Source: Gillisella vitis (lineage in GTDB: Bacteria; Pseudomonadota; Alphaproteobacteria; Rhizobiales; Rhizobiaceae). Taken from it: DNA of 64,000 nt. Below, one piece after another: positions 9,110-17,999 of this stretch (the first letter of the stretch is position 1; every line of letters begins with the position of its first letter). The notes under the pieces are model-generated. The model had not been told where the DNA came from. It was given only the letters and a program-made list of their open reading frames with translations, and searched no databases. The translations under genes were made by a program, and so were the position numbers. The stretch lies in assembly GCF_021559775.1 (NCBI RefSeq), contig NZ_CP056048.1, forward strand, positions 496,001 to 560,000. Reading direction: 5' to 3'.

Positions 9110-9988
9110 CTAGCCTTTCGTTCCGGCGACGGGGCCGCGATAGAAGAGGGAGCGCAATGCCAGGATGGCCGCGACGATTGCCAGCTCGATAACGCCCATG
9201 ATGATGGCGATGGCCGAGCCCAGCGAGTGGTTATATTGCTCGAAGGCGGCCTGATAGGCGGCAATCGAAATCACCCGCGTCGGCCCGGCGGGTGCGCCAA
9301 GCAGAACGGCGGACGGAAACACCGCGAAGGCTTGGACGAAGGACAGGCAGAAGGTGACGGCAAGACCCGGCACCAGCAGCGGCAGAAACACGTTCATGAA
9401 GCGCTTGCGGGCATTGGCCCCCAATGTCGCCGCCGCCTGTTCGATGGCCGGATCGATGCCGGTGACATAGGAGAGCGTCAGCAGGAAGGCGAAGGGGAAA
9501 CCTGAGATCAGCAGCGAGGCAAACACGCCCCAGTAATTGTTGGTGAGCTTGACCGGCGTATCGAGAATGCCGATCAGGATCAGGCTGCGGTTGAACCAGC
9601 CCTGGGGACCAAGAAAGGTCAAAAGACCGTCCGCGATAAAGACGGTGCCGAGTGTGACCGGCAGGACGAGAATAGTGGTCAGAAAACGCTGGCGCGTCAT
9701 GAGCCGCACCCGGAAGGCAATCGGCAAGGCAAGCGCCAGATTAACCACCGTGACCGGCAGCGCCAGCCAAAGCGTGGCGGAAATGGTCTTGTATTGAAAC
9801 GGATCGGTGAAGAAGGTGACGTAATTGGCGTACCATGCGCCGTCTGTGGGCGTCAGTGAGTCAACCACGCCATACATGAACGGATAGATGAACAGGGCGA
9901 GGATGACCAGCAAGCCCGGCAGGACCAGCAGCGTCGTGCCGTCTATTCCCTTGGCTGCAAGCGAGACACGAAGTGAAGACTGGCTCAT
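9110..9988 (-). CDS. ABC transporter permease (PotB-like)
   Basis: The 292-residue protein has six transmembrane segments and the EAA loop IEQAAATLGANARKRFMNV followed by FLPLLVPGL. It is the first permease of the heterodimer, with the PotC-like gene 3 bp downstream. Its start overlaps the ATPase stop by 4 bp. Family assignment is to the PotB/ThiP-type permeases; substrate unknown. Confidence 0.88.
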   Translation of the reverse strand: MSQSSLRVSLAAKGIDGTTLLVLPGLLVILALFIYPFMYGVVDSLTPTDGAWYANYVTFFTDPFQYKTISATLWLALPVTVVNLALALPIAFRVRLMTRQRFLTTILVLPVTLGTVFIADGLLTFLGPQGWFNRSLILIGILDTPVKLTNNYWGVFASLLISGFPFAFLLTLSYVTGIDPAIEQAAATLGANARKRFMNVFLPLLVPGLAVTFCLSFVQAFAVFPSAVLLGAPAGPTRVISIAAYQAAFEQYNHSLGSAIAIIMGVIELAIVAAILALRSLFYRGPVAGTKG

Positions 9989-11082
9989 GCATCACCCTTA
10001 AAGATCAGCGCACGGCCTTCTGCCGGACGCACGCTGGTGACGGTGCCGCGTGGCAGCAAGATATCCGAGCGAAAATGCACCTCTGCGCCGTCGATGGCTT
10101 CTGCGGCACCAAAATAGGCTCTACCGCGATATTCCATGGATTTGACCGTCACCGGAATGCCGCTGCCATCCTGAACGGCGATCATATCCTCCGGTCTAAC
10201 GCTGAGCACAGCCGCATCGCCGACCTGAACCGGTTGGCGGGGCGCCCCGACAGTGGTTGCGCCTGCGGCTTCGATCTGGGCCTCATCGCCGGATACGGCT
10301 GTGATACGCCCGGCAATCCGGGTGCGAAAGCCCATGAAATCGGCGACATCGACATGGTTCGGGCGCATGTAAAGATCTTCCGGCGTGCCGATCTGGCGGA
10401 TATGGCCCTGGCTCATCACTACGATCCGGTCGGCCATCGACAGTGCCTCATCCTGATCATGGGTGACGTATATGGTTGTCGAGCCGATCTGGTCGTGAAT
10501 GGCGCGGATATCGGCGCGCATTTCCAGCCGCAGCTTGGCATCCAGGTTGGAAAGTGGCTCATCCATCAGCACGACTGGCGGGCGGATGACGATGGCGCGG
10601 GCAATGGCGACACGCTGCTGCTGGCCGCCAGAGAGTTGACCCGGCAATTTATCCGCCTGCGAACCGAGCCGTACCAGATCGAGGGCTGCTTCGATGCGAC
10701 GGTCGGCTTCCGTGCCTTTGATGCCTTGCATGGACAGGCCGAAGCCGACATTGCGTCGCACGGTCATATGAGGAAACAGCGCATAGCTCTGGAAGACCAT
10801 GCCGAAGCCGCGCTTTTCCGGCTCCAACTGATCAATGCGCTGTCCGCCGACCCGAATTTCGCCGCCGGTCAGCGGCAAAAGCCCGGCGATACAGTTCAGC
10901 GCCGTGGATTTTCCGCAACCGGAAGGGCCGAGCAGCGCGATGAATTCGCCCGGTTCGATGGCGAGATCAATACCGTCAAGCGCTTTATAGGCGCCGAAAG
11001 CGCGGCGAAGGGCGACAAGCTCAAGCTTTGCCCCCTGTTTGGGCTGGGCAGCCTGCGTCGATAAGGGGGCTGGCGCGACCAC
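9985..11082 (-). CDS. ABC transporter ATP-binding protein (PotA/FbpC-like)
   Basis: The 365-residue ATPase has Walker [10 protein letters not shown], signature LSGGQQQRV, Walker [13 protein letters not shown], switch His in [10 protein letters not shown], and a TOBE domain from about residue 260. A 17-residue polar N-terminal extension precedes the first ATPase strand. It overlaps the PotB-like permease by 4 bp. The sequence groups with CUT1/polyamine/iron ATPases and cannot by itself show the cargo. Confidence 0.88.
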   Translation of the reverse strand: MVAPAPLSTQAAQPKQGAKLELVALRRAFGAYKALDGIDLAIEPGEFIALLGPSGCGKSTALNCIAGLLPLTGGEIRVGGQRIDQLEPEKRGFGMVFQSYALFPHMTVRRNVGFGLSMQGIKGTEADRRIEAALDLVRLGSQADKLPGQLSGGQQQRVAIARAIVIRPPVVLMDEPLSNLDAKLRLEMRADIRAIHDQIGSTTIYVTHDQDEALSMADRIVVMSQGHIRQIGTPEDLYMRPNHVDVADFMGFRTRIAGRITAVSGDEAQIEAAGATTVGAPRQPVQVGDAAVLSVRPEDMIAVQDGSGIPVTVKSMEYRGRAYFGAAEAIDGAEVHFRSDILLPRGTVTSVRPAEGRALIFKGDA

Positions 11083-11179
11083 GTTACTCTCCTGTCTGCG
11101 GAAAAATCATAGGCAAGCTTCCCCGAACCCGGAGATCCGAGGGAAAAATATGTGAAAGACTGCGTATAGGCCCCGCCGT

Positions 11180-11227
11180 GCCAAGGCTCTGCGGGGCAAA
11201 GGCTCGGCAGGGCAAAGGGCTCAGCCC
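11180..11227. repeat. Three imperfect 16-bp tandem repeats after a binding-protein gene
   Basis: Units GCCAAGGCTCTGCGGG (11180), GCAAAGGCTCGGCAGG (11196) and GCAAAGGGCTCAGCCC (11212) follow one another. The third runs over the stop codon of the binding-protein gene. GCCCCGC...GCGGGGC around 11170-11197 could also pair as a 7-bp stem with a 14-nt loop. The repeats lie in the 138-bp gap between binding protein and ATPase. Confidence 0.45.
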
Positions 11228-12396
11228 TTGGCTGCGCCGATCTTTTCGTCCCAGATGCGGAAGGCATCGACGATTTTCGATGGGTCGAGTGGCACTTCCA
11301 GCGGGTTGTTGGCGATCCAGCCGTCATATTCCTTGCGGCCAAATTCGGCGATGGCGTCCTGGCTCTTTTGAGGCGCCATGGAAATCGTCACATCCTTGAC
11401 CGCCGGGCCGGGATAGAAATAACCATCGTCAAAGGCAATCGCCTGTTGCTGCGGCTGAAGAATGAAATTGATTACATCCAGCAGGACCGCGAGCTTTTCT
11501 TCCGAAACTCCCTTCGGAATGACGGCGTAATGGGCGTCAGTGACCCAATGGAAGCCCTTGAGGGTTGCCACCTTGGCCTCTTCCGGCACGATGCCGAGCA
11601 CGCGCGGGTTGATGTCCCAGCCAGTGGTGGTGACGACAATATCGCGGGTGCCTTCGCCAAGCTCCTTCATCACCTGCGTGGTGCCGGTGCCATAATATTC
11701 GACGTTTTCGCCGATTGCCTTCAGGTAATCCCAGGTCTTGGCCCAGCCATTGACCGGATCTTTCGGGTCTTTATCACCCAGCAGGTAAGGAAGACCCATC
11801 AGGAATGTCCGACCTGGCCCGGAATTGGCAGGGCGGGCATACATGAAGCGCTTGGGATTGGCCTTGGTCCAGGCCAGTAATTCCTCGGCGGTGCCCGGCA
11901 CCTGCTTGACCCTGTCAGGCATATATTCGATCAACGGCCCAGACGGATAATAGGTGACGACGACGCCCTGGTTCTGGGCCAGCGCCTGCATCTTGAAAGC
12001 CTGCGGCAGCAGGATTTTCTCCAGATCCGGCAGGTCTGCCTTATGGGCGGACAAATCGACCCAAAGCCCTTGCGAAAGGCCAGCGGCCAGCGCATCCGTA
12101 CCGGTCAGCACCAGGTCGATATCGACTTTTCCGGCTGCCTGTTGCGCTTTAAGCTTTGATGGCAGTTCCGGGGCAGGGGCCTTTGTGAAGGCAAAACGCG
12201 ACACCCATTGCGGCTTTGCCGCAGCATATTTCTCGAACATGCCCTGGGTCAACGCCAAGTTGCCCGCCACATCAGCGACGGTAACAGTGACAGGACTTGC
12301 CGGTTGTTTGGGGGCTGCCATGCCTAGACGCGGCAACAGGCCGAGCCCGGCCACACCAGCGGCCGTGCCCATGAATGTTCTTCTATTGATCGTCAC
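11221..12396 (-). CDS. ABC transporter substrate-binding protein with Tat signal
   Basis: The protein is 391 residues from the GTG at 12396. The GTG is preferred because GGAGG lies 8 nt upstream, whereas the ATG at 12402 leaves only 2 nt. The N-terminus MTINRRTFMGTAAGVAGLG is a twin-arginine signal, so the protein is exported folded. The mature part is a family 1 type binding protein, with HWVTDAHYAVIPKGV and FNFILQPQQQ-like C-lobe features. It heads the operon with the ATPase and two permeases downstream. I cannot name the ligand; polyamines, iron chelates, sugars or phosphonates are all possible. Confidence 0.85.
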   Translation of the reverse strand: MTINRRTFMGTAAGVAGLGLLPRLGMAAPKQPASPVTVTVADVAGNLALTQGMFEKYAAAKPQWVSRFAFTKAPAPELPSKLKAQQAAGKVDIDLVLTGTDALAAGLSQGLWVDLSAHKADLPDLEKILLPQAFKMQALAQNQGVVVTYYPSGPLIEYMPDRVKQVPGTAEELLAWTKANPKRFMYARPANSGPGRTFLMGLPYLLGDKDPKDPVNGWAKTWDYLKAIGENVEYYGTGTTQVMKELGEGTRDIVVTTTGWDINPRVLGIVPEEAKVATLKGFHWVTDAHYAVIPKGVSEEKLAVLLDVINFILQPQQQAIAFDDGYFYPGPAVKDVTISMAPQKSQDAIAEFGRKEYDGWIANNPLEVPLDPSKIVDAFRIWDEKIGAAKG

Positions 12397-12565
12397 CAAC
12401 ATATCCTCCCAGATTTCCACCCTCGGAAAGGGCTCCCGAAGATAGTGATATGTTAGTATGCGACTTGATGTCAACGTATAGATGCAGGCATATTACCGTG
12501 ACGACATGTATCCTGCTATTCAGAGCTGTCCTGGGAGAAGGCAATAGGAGCCCCATAAGCCCGAA

Positions 12566-12584
12566 GAGCCATTGCTAATGGCTC
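12566..12584. terminator. Hairpin after the glycosidase gene
   Basis: GAGCCATT-GCT-AATGGCTC makes an 8-bp stem with a 3-nt loop, 6 nt downstream of the glycosidase stop on the reverse strand. A long T-run is missing. It probably ends the ROK kinase-glycosidase transcript ahead of the next operon. Confidence 0.55.
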
Positions 12585-12590
12585 CTCGTC

Positions 12591-14336
12591 TTAGGCGATG
12601 TGGCCAGTGGCAATCGCCGCTTCAACCTGCGGTCTGTATTGCAGGATGGCGGCGGCGTGCATTCCGGTCCAGCCCTGGAGCAGCGAGCCGCGCCCGAAGG
12701 GTGGTGAGAAATATTCGACCGAGCCGATCCAGCCATTGTCGAGACTGGTCTGCCACCAGCGCAGCATTGGATAGTCCCAGCCGTCCATGCCGTATTTCAA
12801 TCGCTGTTCGGCATAGAGACCTGAGAGATAGGGCCAGTCGGAGCCGTTGTGATAGCGATAGGCAAAGGCGGATTTGGCGCGGGTATCGGCGGGTCGCTTG
12901 AAGGGCGGCCAGGCGCACATCACACCCCAGTCGCCATAGGGCTGGTGGGCATTGTTGCGGGTCTCCAGCATGGCCGCGACATGGTCAAGCACGGTTTTGG
13001 CCCGTTCACCTGACACGGCATCGAACCGCAGGAGCGTCAGGCTGTCGAGTGTCAGGTGATCTTCGACGAAATCGCTTTTCAGGCCGTAATCGGCATACCA
13101 TCCATGGGGTGTGAGAAGCGCTTCGTCCAGCGAGGCGCGGGCGGTGATTGCCGTTTGCTTTGCCTCTTTGGCCAAAGCCTCGTCCTGATGCATGCCGAAT
13201 TCGGCAATCGCATCCAGCGCGCCGATCCAGAGCCTGAGATCATAGGCGACATAGCCATGGCGATAGACGTTGTCGGCCCAGTCACGGTCGTGCCGTGGCT
13301 TGATAGGCAGGCCGTTTCCGGCAGTGTCGAAGCCTTGATAGCGACGGAAAATCGCTTCGATGGTCTTCCAGTGACGGGTAAGGACGGTTCTATCGCCGGT
13401 GGTGCTGATATAATCGCCAATCGTCAGGATGAAGAACAGCGGACTGTCGAAATGATCGCTCCACCAATCGGTGCGCCGCAGATGTTCCATCTTGTAGTCA
13501 TCAGACGTCGTGCGGAATTTCTCCCACTCCTCGCCCTGTTTCGGGCCGGTCAGAATGACGCCACTCGGGCTTTCGCCATCGGGCTGGATACCGGTTGCCA
13601 GCAGGTCGATCTGGCCACGGACGGCCTCCGGTTCGAGATGCAGCAGGGCCTGCAAGGTCCAGTAGCCGTCGCGGTAATAGGTGCGGGTCGGGGCGCTATA
13701 GGCCTGGCCTGCGGCAAGCCCCAGAAAGGAACCGTCTTCGGCGCGGCGAATGCTGGAGAGCGAGGCATGGGCGCTCTGGATTGCCATGCTGCGCATCAGC
13801 GGTGGGGCTTGGGGCAACAGATCGCAGCGCGTCACATGGACCTTGCTCTCGGCAATGATCGTCTCGACAGGCAGAGACATTCCCCGTTCGGCTTCCGCGT
13901 CGCTGGCACCTGCGGCAATGACGATCACGCCGTCGCCTTTGTCTTCGACAATGGCCACGCCCCATGGTGTACGGATGATCCGCCTTGCCCCGCTGCGCGC
14001 AACTTTTTCCGGCTTGGTCAGCGTGCCCCACCAGGCGCAGCGTCGGGCTGGGCGTGTGGATTTCAACTGGCTGCCTGTTAGCACTAGGACCGGGGCGGAT
14101 TGGGCGACATAGAGGCCATGGTCTTGGCCGGTCATCTGGTTTGGTGCATAGATGAACGGACCGGTCCAAGGGTGAAGGGCGATGTTTGCGATCCGGCCGC
14201 AGCCCCAGAGTGACAGTTCAAGCCGTCCTTCCGGCAGAAAATCACCTTGCAGGCGGGGTGCCATGAACGCCAATTGCAGAGGCAATTCGCTTTCGACAAG
14301 TCCGTCTGGCCGTGCCTTTGCTTTGGCTTTATCCAT
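12591..14336 (-). CDS. Six-hairpin (alpha/alpha)6 glycosidase-like protein
   Basis: The 581-residue protein starts at ATG 14336 (MDKAKAKARPDG), where GGGGAG is well placed; an upstream start at 14369 would overlap the kinase gene. The C-terminal 350 residues look like an (alpha/alpha)6 barrel of the amylo-1,6-glucosidase/GH63-like superfamily. Aromatic and acidic segments include YYRDGYWTLQAL, RTDWWSDHFDSPLF, HDRDWADN and GSDWPYLSG. No signal peptide is seen, so it should act in the cytoplasm on imported oligosaccharides. It is cotranscribed with a ROK kinase and divergent from an Opp-type importer. Linkage specificity cannot be told. Confidence 0.75.
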   Translation of the reverse strand: MDKAKAKARPDGLVESELPLQLAFMAPRLQGDFLPEGRLELSLWGCGRIANIALHPWTGPFIYAPNQMTGQDHGLYVAQSAPVLVLTGSQLKSTRPARRCAWWGTLTKPEKVARSGARRIIRTPWGVAIVEDKGDGVIVIAAGASDAEAERGMSLPVETIIAESKVHVTRCDLLPQAPPLMRSMAIQSAHASLSSIRRAEDGSFLGLAAGQAYSAPTRTYYRDGYWTLQALLHLEPEAVRGQIDLLATGIQPDGESPSGVILTGPKQGEEWEKFRTTSDDYKMEHLRRTDWWSDHFDSPLFFILTIGDYISTTGDRTVLTRHWKTIEAIFRRYQGFDTAGNGLPIKPRHDRDWADNVYRHGYVAYDLRLWIGALDAIAEFGMHQDEALAKEAKQTAITARASLDEALLTPHGWYADYGLKSDFVEDHLTLDSLTLLRFDAVSGERAKTVLDHVAAMLETRNNAHQPYGDWGVMCAWPPFKRPADTRAKSAFAYRYHNGSDWPYLSGLYAEQRLKYGMDGWDYPMLRWWQTSLDNGWIGSVEYFSPPFGRGSLLQGWTGMHAAAILQYRPQVEAAIATGHIA

Positions 14337-14352
14337 GTCTCTCCCCTGTCTG

Positions 14353-15351
14353 TTATAGGTTTTTCGCATCGGATTGTCCGGGATGCGGGACGCGGTTTTT
14401 CAAGGCCAGCGCCACGGCGCCAATCATCCCCGCCTGCACACCGAGCCTGCTTTGTTTCAGCGGGCTTTCGAAGGGCAGCAAGGGTTTCAGATAGGTCTGC
14501 AAAAGCGTGAAGAATTCTGGCTGGGAGCCGATGCCGCCGCCAATCACCGTGATTGCCGGGTCCAGAAGCGCATGCACGGCGGCGATACCGATCGATGCCT
14601 GTTTTGCCACGCTATCGATAGCAAGCCGGGCCTGTTCATTGCCTGATCGTGCCAGCGAAAACAGTTCGGCAACGGTCCCGCCGTCTCTTGTGAACCTTTG
14701 GCGGATGCCGCTGGTGCCGACGCCATCCTCGTAAAGTCCGTTTTCCGACAAGGGGGCTGTCTCATGAGGTGCCGCGCCAACAGGCAGGTAGGCAATTTCG
14801 CCAGCCCGGCCAGCGGCTCCACGCCACGGCTCTCCATCCAGGACAATGCCCATGCCAACGCCGGTTCCGAACGACACGAATACCAGTGAGCCAAGCCCTT
14901 GACCCGCGCCTGCCCATGCTTCGCCATAGGCGGCGAGATTGACATCATTTTCCACCGTCACCGGGCAGGAAACGAAGCGCGACATCAGGTCCGCGAGGGG
15001 ACGGTCAACCGGCAGAGCCAGATTGGGAGAAAGCGACGAAAGCCCGGTTTGAGGATCGACGGCGCTCGGAACGCCAATCACGACATTGTCCAGCTCTTGC
15101 GCCAAGGCACCGGCGTCCGACAGGAGAGAGGTAATCAGTCTTGCCATTTGCGCGAGAACGGGTGCATCTTCACCGTGCAGCGTAGGCTCTTCGCGTGTGG
15201 CAATGATCTGTTCTTGGGTTCGGGCAATGCCGGCCAGAATTTTTGTGCCGCCAAGGTCGATGCCAATGACCCAGCCAGGGACCCGGGCGCGGCCCGAGGC
15301 GTCTTCCCGGGGTCTTTCAATGGTGAGCAAGGGTTTGGCCGAACTGGACAC
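14353..15351 (-). CDS. ROK family sugar kinase-like protein, zinc site missing
   Basis: The 332-residue protein carries the ROK phosphate-binding motif IGIDLGGTK near residue 29 and the ROK signature FVSFGTGVGMG...GRAGE. The catalytic Asp is in VENDVNLAAYGE. There is no N-terminal helix-turn-helix, so it is a kinase-type, not a repressor-type, ROK protein. The usual zinc cluster (His plus CxCGxxGC) is absent: GEIAY replaces GEIGH and no cysteines follow. The start is followed by about 28 residues before the kinase fold. It likely phosphorylates a sugar released by the neighbouring glycosidase. Confidence 0.85.
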   Translation of the reverse strand: MSSSAKPLLTIERPREDASGRARVPGWVIGIDLGGTKILAGIARTQEQIIATREEPTLHGEDAPVLAQMARLITSLLSDAGALAQELDNVVIGVPSAVDPQTGLSSLSPNLALPVDRPLADLMSRFVSCPVTVENDVNLAAYGEAWAGAGQGLGSLVFVSFGTGVGMGIVLDGEPWRGAAGRAGEIAYLPVGAAPHETAPLSENGLYEDGVGTSGIRQRFTRDGGTVAELFSLARSGNEQARLAIDSVAKQASIGIAAVHALLDPAITVIGGGIGSQPEFFTLLQTYLKPLLPFESPLKQSRLGVQAGMIGAVALALKNRVPHPGQSDAKNL

Positions 15352-15369
15352 AATTGCATTCCTTGTTTT

Positions 15370-15388
15370 GTTCGGTGTGTTGACGAAC
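15370..15388. promoter_or_regulatory. Operator-like inverted repeat GTTCG-N9-CGAAC, copy 1
   Basis: GTTCGGTGTGTTGACGAAC ends in perfect complementary 5-mers. It lies 19 bp upstream of the ROK kinase start, where a bound repressor would block that promoter. A second copy with the same end sequence and the same spacing lies 206 bp away on the other side of the region. Confidence 0.6.
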
Positions 15389-15575
15389 TATTTATGGGCT
15401 GGTTTTTGCCCTGTCAAGCCTGCTCCCTGAGAGGAAAGGAAATTCTAGGGTCCAAGCCAGGCCCTAGCCAATTCCTCAGGGCAACCGACAGGCAAAACCT
15501 AGGTAATCTCCCTGGTTGTCGGGCTTTTTCACATCTCCACGAATTAGCTTGACACGCCGTGGCAAATCCTATTTC

Positions 15576-15594
15576 GTTCGTCATGTCAACGAAC
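15576..15594. promoter_or_regulatory. Operator-like inverted repeat GTTCG-N9-CGAAC, copy 2
   Basis: GTTCGTCATGTCAACGAAC has 6-bp complementary arms (GTTCGT/ACGAAC). It matches copy 1 in arm sequence and length. It lies about 285 bp upstream of the binding-protein gene and close to a TTGACA-like element, so it could control the importer operon. Confidence 0.6.
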
Positions 15595-15878
15595 CAATTA
15601 AGAAGTTTCAGGGCATTTGCATTCCGGTTTTGCCTGGCGGAGGTATCCGGGCAAGACGATGACATACTGCATGATTGCGTCGGGTTTTCAGGATTCGAGC
15701 GGGACATTATGCAGGTAAAAGAAATGCTACAGCGATTTTGTGGAGTTGGTGATCGCACGTCGCTGTATTTCCCATCATCCGCCGTCTCACCTGCAAGGGA
15801 ACAGCAAGGTGAAACCGGCCCGCGCAATTGCGTGAACCAAAGCTTGCGTTCACCGATGGCCATCAGGAGGAAAATTCG

Positions 15879-17780
15879 ATGCAGAAAAGCGTTTTGAAAT
15901 GGGTTGGCGGTGGGTTTGGCGTCATGCTGTCGCTGACCAATGCCTATGCGTTTGGCGAGGCACCGATGCTGAAGAGCCAGGTCGATGCGGGCAAGCTCCC
16001 GCCGGTCGAACAGCGCCTTCCCAAGAAGCCCGCCATCATTCCTGTTTATAACGAGATCGGCACCTATGGCGGCACGCTCCGGCGGGCCTATAGCGGCATC
16101 GGTGATCGCATGGGGTCCACCAAGCTGATCGAAGAACGCGCCTTGAAATTGCAGCAATCGTCCGACGGCAAGGTCGATCTGGTGCAGCGTTTCGTTGAAA
16201 GCTGGTCGGCCAATGTCGATTCCACCGAATTTACCTTCACGCTGCTCGATGGCATGAAATGGTCCGATGGCGTGCCGGTCACCACGGAGGATGTGAAATT
16301 CTGGTATGAGGATCTGTTCCTCAATACCGATCTCAATCCCAGCCCTCCGGGCTTCCTGTTTTCCGGCGGCAAGCCGATGAAACTCGACATTGTCGATGCG
16401 CATACATTCAAGGTCAGCTTCGCCCAGCCTTATGCGCTGTTTCCTTATGTTCTGGCGGTTCAATCGACGGGATGGCCGGGTCTCGACAAGCCGAGCTTTA
16501 TCCAGCCCGCCCATTATCTGAAGAAATTCCTGCCGAAATACAGCACGCCGGCAGAGCTGGATGCCATCGTCAAGGCCAAGGGTGTGCCCAACTGGCGGGC
16601 GCTTTGGGATTTGAAGGGCGTGATCCAGGCCTGGTGGTTGAACCCGGATCTGCCTGTCGTGACCGCCTGGAAGGTTGTGACGCCACCACCCGCAAGCACC
16701 ATTGTTTTCGAGCGTAATCCCTATTACTGGGCAACCGACAAGGCCGGGAACCAGCTTCCCTATATCGACCGGATCGAAGCAAAACTTTTCCAGGACCATC
16801 AGGCGGTCAACCTGATGATCGTTCAAGGGCAGATCGACTTCCAGTCGCGTTTTGTTGAGGCGCGGGATTACCCGCTGCTCAAGGAAAACGAACAGGCCGG
16901 TAATTACACCGTTCATCCTTGGAAGAGCGGCGAAAACCTGGCGATCATTCCCAATATCAACGATACCGACGAGGTGAAACGCAAGCTGTTTGACGATATT
17001 CGCTTTCGCGAAGCGTTGAGCATCTCGATTGACCGCGAAGCCATCAATGAGACAGTTTTTTCCGGTCTGGCCATGCCAAGAGCCGCCGCGCCTGCCAAGG
17101 GATCGCCTTACTATGACCCCGAATTCGAGACCAAGTGGACCGGTCTCGATATTGATCGCGCCAATACGTTGTTGGACGAGATCGGCCTGAAAAAGGGTGC
17201 TGACGGGTTCCGCACCGGGCCGGATGGCAAGCGCCTCAGCCTGGTGATCGAGACGATTGACGAGAACATTCCGCCTGAGATGGTGGAGGTGATCCGTCAG
17301 GGCTGGCAGCAGATCGGCATTGAAGGGCTGATCCGTTCGGTTGATGAAACCGCCAGCCTTCAGCATATCAAATCTGGCAATTTCGATATCATCACCGCCT
17401 ATGCCGACCGATTGCTGATGCCGCAGGCCGATCCGACCCTGCTGCTTGGCCGCGAATCCTATGCCAACGCTTATTTCGAATGGTATAATTCCGCTGGCAA
17501 GAGCGGCACGGAACCGCCGAAGGATCACCCGATCCGCAAGCTGTTTGACGCCTGGACCGCCGCGTCAAGCTCCAAGACCGTGGATGAAGCCAACCAGCAT
17601 ATGAAGGACATGATCAATGTCATGAAGGAAAATGTCTGGATGATCGGTCTTGTCGGCGAATCTGTCACGCCCTTCGTCGTCAACAACAAGATCGGCAATT
17701 TCCCCGATGTGATGACCAACGAAGAAGCACTGCGCAATGAAGGCAATGCCATTCCGGCGCAGCTGTTCTTCAAGAAATGA
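15879..17780 (+). CDS. Periplasmic binding protein of an Opp/Dpp-type ABC importer (family 5)
   Basis: The 633-residue protein starts at ATG 15879 with AGGAGG 8 nt upstream. It has a Sec signal peptide ending near AYA (residue 22). Family 5 features include FTFTLLDGMKWSDGVPVTTED, the long FERNPYYWATDKAGNQLPY segment and DDIRFREALSISIDREAI. It is longer than typical peptide-binding proteins (about 500-550), like the rhizobial family 5 proteins that bind oligosaccharides such as AgpA. The neighbouring glycosidase and ROK kinase support an oligosaccharide ligand, but a peptide is not excluded. Confidence 0.88.
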   Translation: MQKSVLKWVGGGFGVMLSLTNAYAFGEAPMLKSQVDAGKLPPVEQRLPKKPAIIPVYNEIGTYGGTLRRAYSGIGDRMGSTKLIEERALKLQQSSDGKVDLVQRFVESWSANVDSTEFTFTLLDGMKWSDGVPVTTEDVKFWYEDLFLNTDLNPSPPGFLFSGGKPMKLDIVDAHTFKVSFAQPYALFPYVLAVQSTGWPGLDKPSFIQPAHYLKKFLPKYSTPAELDAIVKAKGVPNWRALWDLKGVIQAWWLNPDLPVVTAWKVVTPPPASTIVFERNPYYWATDKAGNQLPYIDRIEAKLFQDHQAVNLMIVQGQIDFQSRFVEARDYPLLKENEQAGNYTVHPWKSGENLAIIPNINDTDEVKRKLFDDIRFREALSISIDREAINETVFSGLAMPRAAAPAKGSPYYDPEFETKWTGLDIDRANTLLDEIGLKKGADGFRTGPDGKRLSLVIETIDENIPPEMVEVIRQGWQQIGIEGLIRSVDETASLQHIKSGNFDIITAYADRLLMPQADPTLLLGRESYANAYFEWYNSAGKSGTEPPKDHPIRKLFDAWTAASSSKTVDEANQHMKDMINVMKENVWMIGLVGESVTPFVVNNKIGNFPDVMTNEEALRNEGNAIPAQLFFKK

Positions 17781-17788
17781 TCGGTCAC

Positions 17789-17815
17789 GGCGGCCTTGCA
17801 TCTTTGCAGGCCGCC
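17789..17815 (+). terminator. Hairpin just after the binding-protein gene
   Basis: GGCGGCCTTGCA-TCT-TGCAGGCCGCC forms an 11-bp stem with one bulged T. It begins 8 nt after the stop codon. It probably gives partial termination or blocks 3' exonucleases so that the binding protein is made in excess. Confidence 0.65.
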
Positions 17816-17900
17816 GCAAATTTCCGGATGGGCGAAGACGCGACCGAACAATGCAATATCAGGGCGTGACGATGCTTATGCATCCTTGAATGCAGGGCGG

Positions 17901-17941
17901 TGCAGACATCTCAAATCCATCAGCGATTTGAGATGTCTGCA
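17901..17941 (+). repeat. Perfect 17-bp stem-loop between binding protein and permease genes
   Basis: TGCAGACATCTCAAATC (17901-17917) is exactly complementary to GATTTGAGATGTCTGCA (17925-17941) around a 7-nt loop CATCAGC. It lies 59 nt upstream of the permease ATG at 18000. Together with the hairpin at 17789 it makes a two-hairpin intercistronic region. No T-run follows, so mRNA stabilisation, an RNase III site or a protein-binding palindrome are all possible. Confidence 0.8.
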
Positions 17942-17999
17942 GAAGAAACTCGAAGGGTCATTTTCAATGACGCTTCGTCGGAATGGTCGGGAGAAAGTG

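Larger units (their letters stand above)
15352..15878. promoter_or_regulatory. Divergent control region between the ROK kinase and the Opp-type importer
   Basis: These 527 bases hold no convincing gene; an open frame from 15559 has no recognisable features. Two 19-bp operator-like inverted repeats are present (listed separately). TTGACA occurs at 15549-15560 within GCTTGACACGCC and may be a -35 element for the plus-strand operon. AGGAGG at 15865-15870 is the ribosome binding site of the binding-protein gene at 15879. Confidence 0.6.

Noticed and set aside
9973..11064. A 363-codon plus-strand frame opposite the PotA-like ATPase gene
   Set aside because: The minus-strand ATPase has all Walker and signature motifs. 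The plus-strand frame is a shadow.
15559..15897. Possible 112-residue gene in the divergent control region
   Set aside because: It has no clear ribosome binding site, overlaps an operator-like repeat and the start of the binding-protein gene, and shows no family features.
15414..17528. A 704-codon open frame on the minus strand opposite the family 5 binding-protein gene
   Set aside because: The plus strand has a signal peptide, a ribosome binding site and clear family 5 motifs. The antisense product has no recognisable domain and is explained by GC-rich codon use.
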